Notes: a model not told the origin generated them from the sequence alone. 64,000 nt of DNA from Saccopteryx bilineata (GCF_036850765.1 NC_089492.1:72604482-72668481); one strand, 5' to 3'. Numbered from the stretch's first letter, positions 1-11,197 are shown. Numbers and translations are program-made.

Positions 1-757
1 CCCTCTCTGCGATAACACGGGTACGCACTGCCGAGGCACTCGGAGGAATCGCTCACTCCTTATCTGCGCGCGCAAACCAGGATATGAGGCCGGCCGTGGT
101 TCCCTCTGAGTGAAACAGCCTCCAGCACGGAAAATCTCCACCGTTGGGATTAGTTCTCACTCCCTCCCGTGCGTGGCTTTCCCAGGGCGCTGGGGCTGCC
201 CAGAGACTCTGCCCTCAGCCCACAGAAAGGCCTCTGACCCTGCCTCTCCGTGGGGCAACACGGGCACCCACTTCCGCGGCTTAGGAAGAAATCTCTCTTC
301 CACTAACTGCGCACCGACCAGGAGACCGGGTAAAATGGCCGCTCCGCTTGTCTTTCTTTGTTTGGGTTTGGCGCGAGTGTTAGCTTGTATTGCCCGGGTT
401 GCCACAGGATCAGATTTTCCTCGGCTTGGATCTCTGAGCCACAGCCTGGTTCAGCCGTTTTTGCTGCGGGGGCCTGGATCTATTCACCCCCTTTGCCCGC
501 CTCAGTTTCTATATTCACAGTTACCAGAGAAAGCCGCCCTGTTTAGGTTAGTGAGGAAGGCGGAGCATTTCTTACTCCCTATTTCCTTCGGGGTTTGGTT
601 ATATATTTAGCCAATTTTTCACTCAATCATACCTTTGGGTGTATTGCGAAGAATCTGGAAGCTCCAAGTATAGGTTTTTCTGTTTCTGGTTGAAGATCTT
701 GTTGAGTTTTGGGGGAGATTTATGGTATCGCTTCCTACTCCGCCATTACTCTCCCTC
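1..757 (-). repeat. L1 5' UTR (5' end of a LINE-1, rest lies left of the window)
   Basis: The stretch is much richer in G+C and CpG than the DNA that follows. Read on the minus strand it begins near 757 with a 'gtaatggcggagtagg' type start and continues into 'ctcccccaaaactcaac', which I recognise as the opening of mammalian L1 5' UTRs. A 166-codon open frame on the plus strand (110-610) is best explained as chance openness in this GC-rich leader. An L1 5' UTR carries the element's internal pol II promoter, and often an antisense promoter pointing outward, here into the window. The body of the element would lie beyond position 1, so completeness cannot be judged. The alternative is a CpG-rich host promoter. 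Confidence 0.55.
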
Positions 758-2138
758 CTTTCTTTTTTAAAAAATAAAGTTATATTTTTAAAAAAGAAAC
801 TTTATTCTTAAAACTATTATAAAATATAATTCCTTAAGTTATTGTTTAGTAGAAGTTCTTTTTCAGAAAATTTAGAGATTTCTTAATATTATCCTTTTGT
901 TTTTCCATGACTATTTCTTAAATCTATAGTTCTCTCTCTTTTACTCAAGTCCAGTGTTCACTTTCATATCCACCTGTATTTTCATCCGTGAGTATGGTTC
1001 TGAGTCTCATATGGGAATCCTGACAGCCTACACTAGGTCCTGTTGACTTAGATCTTCAGTAGCTCCAGGAGATGTTGCCAACCTCCCAAAGGAGAACCTT
1101 CATGAGACTCCAAGGTACATATATTTTAAATCACTTCTTTATTTGTGCTGGAGACTAAACCTTTCATAGCAATAGCTTGATGAAAGGAGTTACCAATGTT
1201 TGCTCTAATATTATCTTATGCCGAAAAATTCCTATTAGCATCCAATTCCTAAGAGGAGATTTCCCTGTCTGGGGAGTGAAAAGAAGGAGCCAAGAACAGG
1301 AGGAAAGTGATCCTAACTGGATGAGGCGAGTCCCAGAGGAGGAACTGGACATCTGGTAAGGTAAACCAATGAGAAAACCCAGATCGTCACAATGGCAATT
1401 CCACCTTGTAGTTGAGTTTCTTGAAAATATCTACACAAACAAATGAAAAGTATTTTTCCTTTATCATTCAGATGTTTTTCTTAGTTTAATTGATCTATAA
1501 ACATAATCATCTTTAGGATAAATAGGCTATTTTAGAATAAAAATAGGAGCACTGATTTGTTTAAGTGAAACCTTCCAACACAATGTCTTGGTAGTTGGTT
1601 GTGACTTGTTTGTCAGGTTGGACTTTGGGCTTGGGAGCGTGCAATCAGAAACCTGTGGGTTATATAGTGTCCAATTAAGGATTTATTTATGACACATAAT
1701 ATTGGAGATATCTTTAGGCCACACATATGATTATATACATAGTTGTATATTTATATTATTTTATTTTTATAATTTTATAAATATATAACCACCGTATTAT
1801 CATTTACCTACTAACTGCATAGGTGATGCTGTCAACTCCGAGGCAATGTGTCGCCACAAAAAAAGTAAAGTGAAAAAGGGAACTGAAGCCAGGTCTTGGA
1901 GAGTGTGGAGAAGAATTTAAGGAACAGCAGCTGTCTGCAAACAGAGACCTGGAATGATCACATCCAACTTTCTGAACAGTTTCTTCCAGATCCCCTGTTC
2001 TTGCAGCAGAGTTAATCTTTAAGCTTTGTACCAGGGCTCTGCACAGGCCTATCCCCATGAGTCATGCCAGGGGAAGGTGATCGAGAACAGTGCAAAAACT
2101 GCTGCATGTTCATCACACCTTGCACATCACTGTGTGAT
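758..2138. other. Low-copy AT-rich DNA, no gene seen
   Basis: Only short open frames with no recognisable protein are present. There is an AT-only stretch around 1731-1790. No promoter, RNA gene or repeat with clear ends was recognised. Confidence 0.5.
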
Positions 2139-2155
2139 GAAAACTTTTTTATTTT

Positions 2156-2538
2156 ATTTTATTTATTTATTTTGTATTTTTCTGAAGTTAAAAACGGGGA
2201 GGCAGTCAGACAGACTCCCGCATGTGTCCGACCGGGATCCACCCAGCAGGCCCACCAGGGGGCGATGCTCTGCCCATCTGGGGCATTGCTCTGTCGCAAC
2301 CAGAGTCATTCTAGTGCCTGAGGCAGAGGCCATGGAGCCATCCTCAGCGCCTGGGCCAACTTTGCTCCAATGGAGCCTTGGCTGCAGGAGGGGAAGAGAG
2401 AGACAGAAAGGAAGGAGAGGGGGAGGGGTGGAGAAGCAGATGGGCACTTCTCCTGTGTGCCCTGGCCGGGAATCGAACCCAGGACTCCTGCATGTCAGGC
2501 CGATGCTCTACCACTGAGCCGACCAAAAGTTTGATATG
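2156..2538 (-). repeat. SINE family A (tRNA-headed, about 380 bp)
   Basis: The minus strand shows the family A layout: a tRNA-like head with a B box (GGTTCGATTCC type), a pyrimidine-rich segment, a 'ctccattggagc' block, then a 'cgccccctggtgggc' block and 'gagtctgtctgactg' before the A-tail. The insertion is flanked by identical 17-bp target duplications GAAAACTTTTTTATTTT at 2139-2155 and 2539-2555. About ten bases of non-SINE filler sit between the SINE head and the right-hand duplication. Long frames on both strands here are SINE-derived and not genes. Confidence 0.9.
2252..2264 (+). promoter_or_regulatory. CTCF-core-like motif in SINE A
   Basis: CCACCAGGGGGCG fits the published CTCF core CCASYAGRKGGCR exactly. 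It is part of the SINE body. Binding is inferred from motif only. Confidence 0.5.
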
Positions 2539-2555
2539 GAAAACTTTTTTATTTT

Positions 2556-3450
2556 TCCATATCAAAATACACTGTTACAGCTCCATGAGATTCATCATTC
2601 CTGCAGTAACCTACTGGCCTTATTATTGTCCTCCAAACAATTACTTCTGCAGCTTTTAGTTTTGCATCCTTCAAGGAAAAGCTGAGCATTGTTATGCCTG
2701 TCAGCTTGAAACGGCACGGTAAATATGAGAAAAAAGTGCTCAACTTGAATAGTCATCAGGAAAATGGAATTAAAAACCATGGTACGATACCAGTGCACAC
2801 TGGCCCGTATAGCTAACTAAATAAAACAGACTGAAGATACCTGGTGTTTTTGAGCATGTGGATCAAATTTTGAGGGCATTTTTGAGGAAATAGTATACAC
2901 AATTAATGAACTTGTAGACAATTTACCTGTAAAACTATTTTTTCAGTATATAGTTGTGTTAAATAAATATATACTTTATGACCCAACAATTTAATTTCTA
3001 GTTGATATCTAATGGAAAACGGACATGTGTTTTTGAAACAAGCTCTTGAGGAATGGTTATAGCAGCATCAAGACCATTGTAATAGCTCCACCCCAGAGAT
3101 TGCCCATCATGATATCTGTATGCAATGAAACAAACTAGGATATTCTGTAACAGTAAATTGAACAAACCATGGGCAACATCACAGTTAACCACCAAAACAT
3201 AATGCTGAACAGAACAACTCAGGCATAAAAGAGGATGGACTTCCATGTAAGTTTAAAAACAAAACTCATGAATGATTTTCAAAGACAAACTAGTGGTTAC
3301 AGTTTTTGGAGAGGGGCATGCAGAAGGTGTTGGGCTAATATTGTATTTTATCTCTGTATATATTGATATATTAATATATTTCTTTTATGAAAATTAGTCT
3401 TTGTGTTTTATGGTTTGTGCTCCTTTCTGTCTGTGGGTTATACTGACTTA
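2556..3450. other. Low-copy DNA, no gene seen
   Basis: No recognisable coding or repeat structure apart from the hairpin overlapping its left edge (2530-2566). Confidence 0.45.
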
Positions 3451-3465
3451 AAAAGTTTATAAAGA

Positions 3466-3856
3466 GCCCTGTTCGGTTGGCTCAGTGGTAGAGTGTCGGC
3501 CTGGTGTGCAGAAGTCCCAGGTTCGATTCCCGGCCAGGGCACACAGGAGAAGCGCCCATCTGCTTCTCCACCCTTCCCCCTCTCCTTCCTCTCTGTCTCT
3601 CTCTTCCCCTCCCGCAGCCAAGGCTCCATTGGAGCAAAGATGGCCCAGACGCTGGGGATGGGTCCTTGGCTTCTGCCCCAGGCACTAGAGTGGCTCTGGT
3701 AGCACCAGAGCGATGCCCCGGAGGGGCAGAACATCGCCCCCTGGTGGCAGAGCGTAGCCCCTGGTGGGCGTGCCGGGTGGATCCTGGTTGGGCGCATGCG
3801 GGAGTCTGTCTGACTGTCTCTCCCCATTTCCAGCTTCAGAAAAATACATACACAAA
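3466..3856 (+). repeat. SINE family A
   Basis: A near-complete copy. The tRNA-like head has an A box TGGCTCAGTGG at 3478-3488 and a B box GGTTCGATTCC at 3520-3530, so a pol III promoter is still recognisable. The body and an A-rich tail follow. The 15-bp duplications AAAAGTTTATAAAGA at 3451-3465 and 3857-3871 are identical, which suggests a relatively young insertion. Open frames of up to 149 codons run through it on several frames and are spurious. Confidence 0.95.
3735..3747 (-). promoter_or_regulatory. CTCF-core-like motif in SINE A
   Basis: The plus strand reads CGCCCCCTGGTGG, the complement of CCACCAGGGGGCG, an exact match to the CTCF core consensus. Confidence 0.5.
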
Positions 3857-3871
3857 AAAAGTTTATAAAGA

Positions 3872-5282
3872 AAGTCCTCAGTTAACATTATTGATAGGTT
3901 CTGCAAATGTAAGCAAAAGGAAGTATAATGAAACCAGTTTTCCTATTGGCTAATTGATAAAAATAAGAGTTAAGTTCCTAGGCATCTCATCAACACTCTA
4001 ATGAAACAACATTATTCAAGGGCCTGATGTCACTCGTAAATGAATGTTGGGATTTCTGCATCTTGCCAGGAGGGAGTTGGTGAGAATGGAAAACAGGACA
4101 GAGTAAAGGAATTGCCTGCTTTCAGAGCAGAAAGCACAGGGTTGTGATTCCTTAGGGGGAAAGTGATGTGAGTCCTATCACCGCAGGTCTTTGCTTGGAA
4201 TACCGTAGGCAGTAGCATCAGGTGAGCAGTTCACAGCGGAGCTAAGCGCCCTCACTGCGTGGGGGAGTTCAGGAGAGGCATCGGAATTCGGGGTGGCCCA
4301 GGTGGTGAAAATCTGCCCATTAGCCTCTCCTATCTTCCCATATAACCTAGCAAAAAAAAAAAGCGCCTTGATTTGTTTCCTTTTTTTGGATTACCTCATC
4401 TACAATACATGTTCAATATTCAGCACTCAAATTACTCTAGTTCAACCAATATATAAAAATTATGTATAATAATGATCAATCATTTTGGCAAGCAATACAT
4501 AAAATAATTCCATATGGGAATGCAGAATCTACATTGGACTAAAAAAAAAAAAAGAATGTGTTTTAAGGTATCTGAAACTGGCATTGAGTTTATTACAGTT
4601 TTTCTTTTTGGGTCCAAGAAGCCGATAGACCAGACAAACAGCCTCTCCAGCTCCCACCCCCCTGCCTCGAGCAGGCCTTAGAGGGCAGTGGCTTTTTCTG
4701 TCAGTCTGAAGGGAGCAGTATCACCTGTAACATATAAATGAGCTGAGCTTCTGAGAGGCCTCGTATTGACCTCAGTCATTCTGTTCAGTAATTCTTCAAA
4801 AGCACGCGAGGGGCTCACTGGTGAACACCCATACAATACTGATGTTTGTGCTGTGGAAAATTTTAGAAGGGGAATTCTATTTCCCTGAGCAAGTTTTAAA
4901 GCACTAAACTCTCTTTCAAATAATAAAAGAGATTAGAGACTAACTTAAAGAACAGATTCAATTTTTCAATGTGGCGTTAATAGGGGCAAAGCAAAGAGAC
5001 AGATTGCGTGGACAAGGAAACAAAATGGATAATGGATTTAATGGCTTAGGTTCTAATGGAAAAAAATAACATTCTCCATGAGATTGTCGTATTTTTAAAA
5101 AATGTGGCAACCATTAATAGTTCATACGTGGACAAAAAAAAAAGCTTAGTTCATATGTGGACAAAAAAAAGCTTATATGATGGTATATAAATCATTAGAA
5201 AGTTTTCAGCAAAATCATGTAAAGAAACATTTCCTTTTCGCTTATTTTTATCTGCATTATTCATATTCTAAATTATTTCTTA
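3872..5282. other. Low-copy DNA, no gene seen
   Basis: No recognisable gene. It contains a short tandem duplication at 5118-5173 and several A-runs. Confidence 0.45.
5118..5173. repeat. Two-copy tandem duplication (27-29 bp unit)
   Basis: The unit TAGTTCATAYGTGGAC followed by an A-run and GCT occurs at 5118-5146 and directly again at 5147-5173. The copies differ by one base and in A-run length, which suggests replication slippage. Confidence 0.8.
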
Positions 5283-5301
5283 TGTGCTCAATATCATTTT
5301 T

Positions 5302-5615
5302 TTTTTTTTTTTTACAGAGACAGAGATAGACAGACAGGAACAGAGAGAGATGAGAAGCATCAATCATCAGTTTCTCGTTGCGCATTGCGACTTCTTAGTT
5401 GTTCATTGATTGCTTTCTCACATGTGCTTTGACCGTGGGCCTTCAGCAGACCGAGTAATCCCCTGCTGGAGCCAGCGACCTTGGGTCCAAGCTGGTGAGC
5501 TCTTTGCTCAAGCCAGATGAGCCTGCGCTCAAGCTGGCGACCTCGGGGTCTCGAACCTGGGTCCTTCCGCATCCCAGTCCGACGCTCTATCCACTGCGCC
5601 ACCACCTGGTCAGGC
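5302..5615 (-). repeat. SINE family B (about 310 bp)
   Basis: On the minus strand it starts with a 'cctgaccaggtggtggcgc' head, carries a degenerate B box (GGTTCGAGACC), a repeated 'caagctggcgacc' type body and an 'agacagacagg' tail ending in poly-A. The identical 19-bp duplications TGTGCTCAATATCATTTTT at 5283-5301 and 5616-5634 fix both ends. Confidence 0.95.
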
Positions 5616-5692
5616 TGTGCTCAATATCATTTTTTGTAATGTTTGTTGCATTGGGTATTAACCTGCTGTTTTTAACTGTTTAAACCAAACAG

Positions 5693-5890
5693 GATCAATA
5701 AGAAGAAACAAAGCTAATTGGCATGTTAGGATAATCATTTGTGGGGGTTCTGGGTAGGTGTATATGATGAAATTGTTAGGTTCAATATGTGATCAGATGA
5801 CTAATAAAGGGACATTTCAGTTCATAATTTTGTTAATTGTCCATGCCTATAATTAAGATACTCATGAAAGATCAACTAAAAGCTCTGAAA
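5693..5890. repeat. Diverged direct repeat, copy 1
   Basis: It shares an ordered series of blocks with 7036-7245: 'atcaataagaag', 'gtgtatatgatgaa', 'gactaa...aaggga', 'ttaattgtc...tgcctat' and 'gatcaacta' or 'catcaacta'. It may be an unnamed interspersed repeat or an old local duplication. Confidence 0.65.
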
Positions 5891-7035
5891 AATCCCATGA
5901 AACCCATGGACTCATAATAATGTATATATGATAAATTTTTTTGATAATATATATAAAAACCCTGAATTGAAACTATAAAGTAATAATTAAGTAACTAGAG
6001 AGAAAGATAACAACAATGAACAATAATAGAGTTAAAATTTTATTTCCATCAAAATGCAAAAAGAAAGTACCATACCTTATGTATGCCAATTGATTCTAGC
6101 ACAGAAAAAGGCATGAGGACTCAAAGGGACAGGTTTATATTTAGAAATGAATTCACTTTTATCGGTGTATAAGTGGTAATTGTGATTACTTTATGAGAGA
6201 GAGGGGTGGGGTGACATGGGAAAGAGAGAACAGACCTTGACAAAGGAAAGCAAACATGTAATACTAAAATTAAAGTGCCTAATAAGGGAAGACAGACAAT
6301 AGAAATTACAAATTAGAAAATTATTTTCAATTCTACCTCATAAAATATTTATTTGGGGTCTTGAGATATGTCTCAGCTCTTTAGAATTGTCCATGAGCTG
6401 GTGTCAATGGCTTCTTCACAGTGCAGCTGCATCTTTGAAAGCAAGTTAGATAAATTAATGAGCATATCAATGAAAACTATTAAGTGTGGAAACAATTCAA
6501 ACACAAGAAATCAGATAGAGAAAGCATCTCCGGTGTTTATTCAGTCTCAGTTTATAATGGGTGAACATTACTGTATCTAATTTTCTGTTGTGGTGGTTTG
6601 TGTCTACTTACAGTCTTTAGATCTTATTAAACATCCCTTGGAGAACAGCATCATACTAAGCGCTAGCCAAAGATATGAGTATTTAGAAGTCAATTTTTAA
6701 GACTACTTTTTGAGAAACAAATAAAAGGCATTTTAAAATTACTAAGTCATTTAAGCCTCTTACACTCTAACATAGAATGTACTTCAGAGTTAGGTATACT
6801 GTTCATGGAACCTTGAAGATATAAAAGCTGTTTTTTTATATTAGCTTACAAAAGCTGTCTCCATAAATGTAACTCTCAGATGTTCCCCAAATTTGCTAAA
6901 AAAAAAAAAAAACAAACAAAAAATAAAAGCCAACAAAAATTTCCTTTTATTAACTGCATTTCTATAAAGGAGTAAATGTACTAAGAACGTTCAATGAGTT
7001 ATTGAGAGCTTAAATAAACTTGTGGATGGAAATAA
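5891..7035. other. Low-copy AT-rich DNA, no gene seen
   Basis: A 70-codon open frame at 6368-6580 has no recognisable family, no splice context and no conserved motif, so I do not call it. Nothing else is apparent. Confidence 0.45.
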
Positions 7036-7245
7036 AATCAATAAGAAGCAATGTGAACTTCATTTGGATGTTAGAATAATTTTCTGTGCTATACTGTTGA
7101 CCCGGTGTATATGATGAACATTTTTAGATTCAGTGTATGATTAGTCGACTAACCAAGGGATATTTTAGCGCATAATATTTTTTAATTGTCTCTGCCTATC
7201 ATGTAAGATAGTCACAAGACATCAACTAACTAAAAGGCTTTTATT
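7036..7245. repeat. Diverged direct repeat, copy 2
   Basis: Partner of 5693-5890, same orientation, about 1.35 kb downstream. Homology fades on both sides. No terminal repeats or target duplications are evident. Confidence 0.65.
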
Positions 7246-7455
7246 TGTGACTCAATTTATCCCAGTCTTTGCTTTTCAAAAATATCTATAGATAATTTTT
7301 TTCTTGACACTGACACACTGTGCCCAGACATTTTTTGGTACGTGGCTAGAAAATATAGATGTAATTGCTTGTTTGCTGTGTTTTCTCATTGATTTAGATG
7401 GGAATGTTACTCAGATATAGTTGTTTTTTATTTTTAGCTTTAGTGAGATATAACT

Positions 7456-7475
7456 TTCTCTCTCTCTCTCTCTCT
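7456..7475. repeat. (CT)n microsatellite
   Basis: About ten CT units, located inside the old L1 3' UTR. Confidence 0.95.
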
Positions 7476-7803
7476 AACATTTCCGTAATAGATATCTCAT
7501 GTCTTCTTTATCCATTCACAGATCAATGGGAACATAGGTTGTTTCCTTGTCTTGGTTATTGTGAATAATGCTGCACTGGACATGGGGGTGCAGATATCTC
7601 TTTAAGATACTGATTTTGTTTCCTTTGAATATATATTCATTATCCCAGGAAGGGATTAGTGACCACATAGTACTTCTACTTTAATTTTTTGAGAAATCTT
7701 CATACTGCTTTCCATAGTGGCTGCACCATTCTATGTTAGCACTGATAACAAAGGTTCCCATTTTTCCACACTTTTGCCAGCACTTGTTACCAGCTGTCTT
7801 TTT

Positions 7804-8219
7804 TTTTTTTTTTTTTGTATTTTTTTTTTTTTTTTGTATTTTTCTGAAGCTGGAAACAGGGAGAGACAGTCAGACAGACTCCCGCATGCGCCGGACCGGG
7901 ATCCACCCGGCACGCCCACCAGGGGTGATGCTCTGCCCACCAGGGGGCGATGCTCTGCCCCTCCGGGGCATTGCTCTGTCATGACCAGAGCCACTCCAGC
8001 ACCTGGGGCAGAGGCCAAGGAGCCATCCCCAGCGCCTGGGCCATCTTTGCTCCAATGGAGCCTCGGCTGCAGGAGGGGAAGAGAGAGACAGAGAGGAAGG
8101 AGAGGGGGAGGGTTGGAGAAGCAGATGGGTGCTTCTCCTGTGTGCCCTGGCCAGGAATCGAACCCAGGACTTCTGCACGCCAGGCCGATGCTCTACCACT
8201 GAGCCAACCAGCCCCGGCC
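7804..8219 (-). repeat. SINE family A
   Basis: A full-length copy with a double poly-T tract at its tail. Target duplications AGCTGTCTTTTT at 7792-7803 and 8221-8232 interrupt the old L1, so the SINE is younger than that L1. The body carries two copies of the 'cccaccagggg' block, one of them an exact CTCF core. Confidence 0.93.
7937..7949 (+). promoter_or_regulatory. CTCF-core-like motif in SINE A
   Basis: Exact CCACCAGGGGGCG. A second, degraded copy (CCACCAGGGGTGA) lies just upstream. Confidence 0.5.
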
Positions 8220-9036
8220 CAGCTGTCTTTTTGATAAAAGTCATCCTAATGAGTGTGGGTGTGATATTTCACTGTAGGTTTAATTTGCATTTCCCTGATA
8301 ATTAGTCATGTTGAGAATGGTTTTTTATTTTATTTTAATTTTTATTTAGATAATTCAATTTAACAGGGTGGCATTGGTCAACTAGAGTACATAGATTTTT
8401 TGGTAAATATCTCCACATCATTTGGACAGTTGATTCTGTTGTATACCCATCACCCGAAGTCAAATCGTCCTCCCCCTTCCCCTCCACCTCCACCTCTATC
8501 CTCTTCCCCTCCCTCTGGTAACCACAGAACTCCTATTTATATCCATAAGTCTCAGTTTTGTGTCCCACCTATGTATGGAATCATACAGTTCTTAGCTTTT
8601 TCTGATTTACTTATTTCACTCAGTATAATGTTATCAAGGCTCATCCACGTTGTCATAAATGATATTATGTCATTGTTTCTTATTACTGAGTAGTGTTCCA
8701 TTGTATAAATATATATGTACCACATCTTCTTTATCCAGTCCTCTACTAAAGGGCACTATGGTTGTTTCCATGTCTTGGCCACTGTGAATAATGCTGCGAT
8801 GAACATGGGGGTACATGTGACTTTACATACTTTTTTTTTTTTTTTAGTTTTGGGGGTTTATAGCAGTAGAGAGATTGCTGGGTCATATGGTAGATCTACT
8901 CTTAATATTTTTAGGAACCACCATACTTTGTAGTGGTTGTACTATTTTACATTCTCACCAATGGTGAATAAGGGTTCCTTTTTCTCCACAGCCTCTCCAA
9001 CACTTGTTATTGCCTGTCTTGTTGATAATAGCTAAT

Positions 9037-9844
9037 TGTAAAGCCAGCAGCCATGGCCACCATACAGCTTCCTGGCCCATGCAGGTTTGCACTTGATTCA
9101 AACAGATGGTAATGAAACAATGGAGCCAAGAACTGGTGGGCCATCATTTTTATCCTAGCTTGCACCAGGTGGGCAAGAAATACACACAGTGGGAAAACAC
9201 TTTCCTTTCCATTCAGCACTCCCAAAGCCACTGACTTATTCTAGATTCCTAGTGTAAAGCCAGTACCCATGGCCACCATCACAGCTGCTTGGCCCATGCA
9301 GGTTCGCATTAGATTCGGACGGTAATGAAACAACGGAGACAAGAACTGGTGGGCCATTAGCTTTAATCCTAGCTTGCACCCGGCAGGCAAGTAAAAACAC
9401 ACACTGGGCTCCAAAACCCACTCATTCAGTGCTCACAAAGCTACTGACTTATCCGAGTTTCCTAGAATCAAAGGTTTCTAGCTCACCAGACTTACTCACC
9501 TCTGTTCCCCATCTCCTTCTCTCTGCACAAACTCTGCACAAACTGGCTTCTCCTTCAGCACTCCACCATCTTGGCTGCTTCTCTCCTCTCCTCCATGTGG
9601 CCTTTCTCTGCTCTCCTACAGCATGGGCTTCTCCTAGAACGTAATCACTCTTCCCCCAGAACAACATGATCGCTCTTCCTTTTAAAAAACTTTTGGTGCG
9701 AAAGCCCTCCCCCAACACATATTATCATAATCACTCCCATCCCAAGCCAGAAGGGCAATTAATATTATCACCTGGGCAATGGGCTTTCATGTGGGCAGCA
9801 CCATCTTTAGCAAAGTGAGCATAATATATTTTATCTGCCCAACA
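9037..9844 (-). mobile_element. Solo LTR (family X) with internal duplication
   Basis: On the minus strand the LTR begins TGTTGGGCAGATAAAA and ends CTTTACA. It is flanked by perfect 5-bp target duplications CTAAT (9032-9036 and 9845-9849), the signature of retroviral integrase. L1 sequence is continuous across it. At 808 bp it is longer than the sister LTR because its terminal ~217 bp is repeated: 9037-9253 and 9254-9470 are homologous, both starting TGTAAAGCCAG. No internal retroviral sequence adjoins it. Confidence 0.88.
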
Positions 9845-10453
9845 CTAATCTAACAGGTGTGAGTTAGTATCTCATCATAGTTTTGATTTGCATTTCTCTA
9901 ATAGCTAGTGAAGATGAGCATTTTTTTATATATCTGTTGGCCATTTGTATTTCTTCTTGGGAGAATTGTCTGTTCATGTACTCCCCCCATTTTTTTTATT
10001 GAATTGTTTGCTTGTTTGTTGCTGAGTTTTGTGAGTTCTTTATATGTTTTGGATATTAGTCCCTTATCTGAGCTTTTGTTTAAAAATATCATCTCCCATT
10101 TAGTTGACTGTTTTGTTGTCAGTTTCTTTGGCTGTGCAGAAATTTCTTAGTTTGATGTAGTCCCATTCATTTATTTTTGCCTTTACTTCCCTTGCCTTTG
10201 GGTTCAAATTTATAAAATGTTCTCTGCAGCCAAGGTCCATGAGTTTAGAACCTATATTTTCTTCTATGTAATTTATTGTTTGTTTCAGACTTTATAATTA
10301 GGTCTTTGATCCATTTTGAATTAATTTTTGTGCAAGGGGACAAACTGTAGTCAAGTTTCATGCTTTTGCATGTGGCTTTCCAATTTTCCCAGTACCATTT
10401 ATTGAAGAAGGTATCTTTTCTCAATTGTGTATTTTTGGCTCCTTTATTAACAA

Positions 10454-10509
10454 TGATTTACTCATATTGTTGTAAAGTACCAAAAAGCTGCAAAATTAAT
10501 ATTGATATT
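10454..10509. other. Short unassigned segment between L1 and LTR
   Basis: L1 homology stops near 10453 and resumes near 11781. This piece, together with 11193-11780, may be one insertion into which the LTR at 10510 landed. The flanking sequences ttaacaat and ataacaat hint at its target duplication. Confidence 0.35.
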
Positions 10510-11192
10510 TGTTGGGCAGATAAAATGTATTATGCTCACTTTGTTAAAGAGGCCGTTGCCCAGGTGATATTAATGTGTGTTGAGAATTGTTGTAGCCTGA
10601 GGCTTGGTTTTGGGATTAAGCCTGTCCCACCCTTTTTGGTGTGAGGTGGTACAATCCTATCATGCCTCATAGAAGTGATTTTGTATTAGAGACTTCCCCA
10701 TTATGTATATTGGATTAAGGGTTTGGATTTCTACACTATAAAATGGGAACGGAGCGGGAGTTTGCTCTCTGGGTTCCTGAGGTTAGCATGAGAGAGCAGA
10801 GAGAATAGAGCCAGCAGCGGGAGGAGGCCACGTGGAGAAGGCCAGGAAAAGCAGCCAAGATGGCGGAGTACTGAGTGAGATGCCAGTTTGTACAGAGTTT
10901 GTATCTGGGATAAGGAAGGAAATGGGGAACTGAGGAGAATAAGGCTGTTGAGCTAGAAACCTTTGATTCTAGGAAACTCGGATAAATCAGTAGCTTTGTG
11001 AGCACTGAATGTGACTGGGTTTTGGAGCCCAGTGTGTATTTTTACTTGCCCGCCGGGTGCAAGCTAGATGAAAGACTATGGCCCACCAGTTTTTGGCTCC
11101 ATGGTTTCTTTACCGACTGTCCGAATCCAATGAGAACCTGCATGGGCTGGGCTCCTCTGATAGTGGCCCTGGCCTTGGCTCCTGGCTTTACA
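10510..11192 (+). mobile_element. Solo LTR (family X), plus strand
   Basis: Starts TGTTGGGCAGATAAAATG, ends CTTTACA, and is flanked by 5-bp duplications ATATT (10505-10509 and 11193-11197). Length is 683 bp. A TATA-like CTATAAAAT lies near 10737, consistent with a U3 promoter. It is inverted relative to its sister at 9037-9844, with about 665 bp between them. It has no internal retroviral genes and is therefore a recombinational solo LTR. Confidence 0.88.
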
Positions 11193-11197
11193 ATATT

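Larger units (their letters stand above)
7425..8326 (-). repeat. Older L1, 3' end part (continues at 15191)
   Basis: Read on the minus strand this is the end of L1 ORF2 and the 3' UTR of an old L1. Plus-strand hallmarks are 'tttttagctttagtgagata', 'gtgaataatgctgca' and 'atccta.tgagtgtgggtgtga'. It is interrupted by a SINE at 7804-8219 and broken at about 8326 by a younger L1. Sequence matching the next part of the same element resumes at 15191. Confidence 0.75.

Noticed and set aside
110..610. A 166-codon protein gene at the left edge
   Set aside because: It runs opposite to a probable L1 5' UTR, has no recognisable domain, and starts without a supported promoter.
3478..3530. tRNA gene
   Set aside because: The A and B boxes belong to a SINE head; the cloverleaf is not followed by a tRNA 3' end and the same head recurs in all copies.
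3438..3953. Long overlapping open frames on both strands, up to 149 codons
   Set aside because: They are the GC-rich SINE A body read in several frames; the same peptide phrases recur at every SINE A copy (2026-2659, 7717-8244, 16067-16451, 41826-42371, 46953-47398).
9037..11192. A provirus bounded by the family X LTRs
   Set aside because: The LTRs point in opposite directions, each has its own 5-bp duplication, and the sequence between them is L1.
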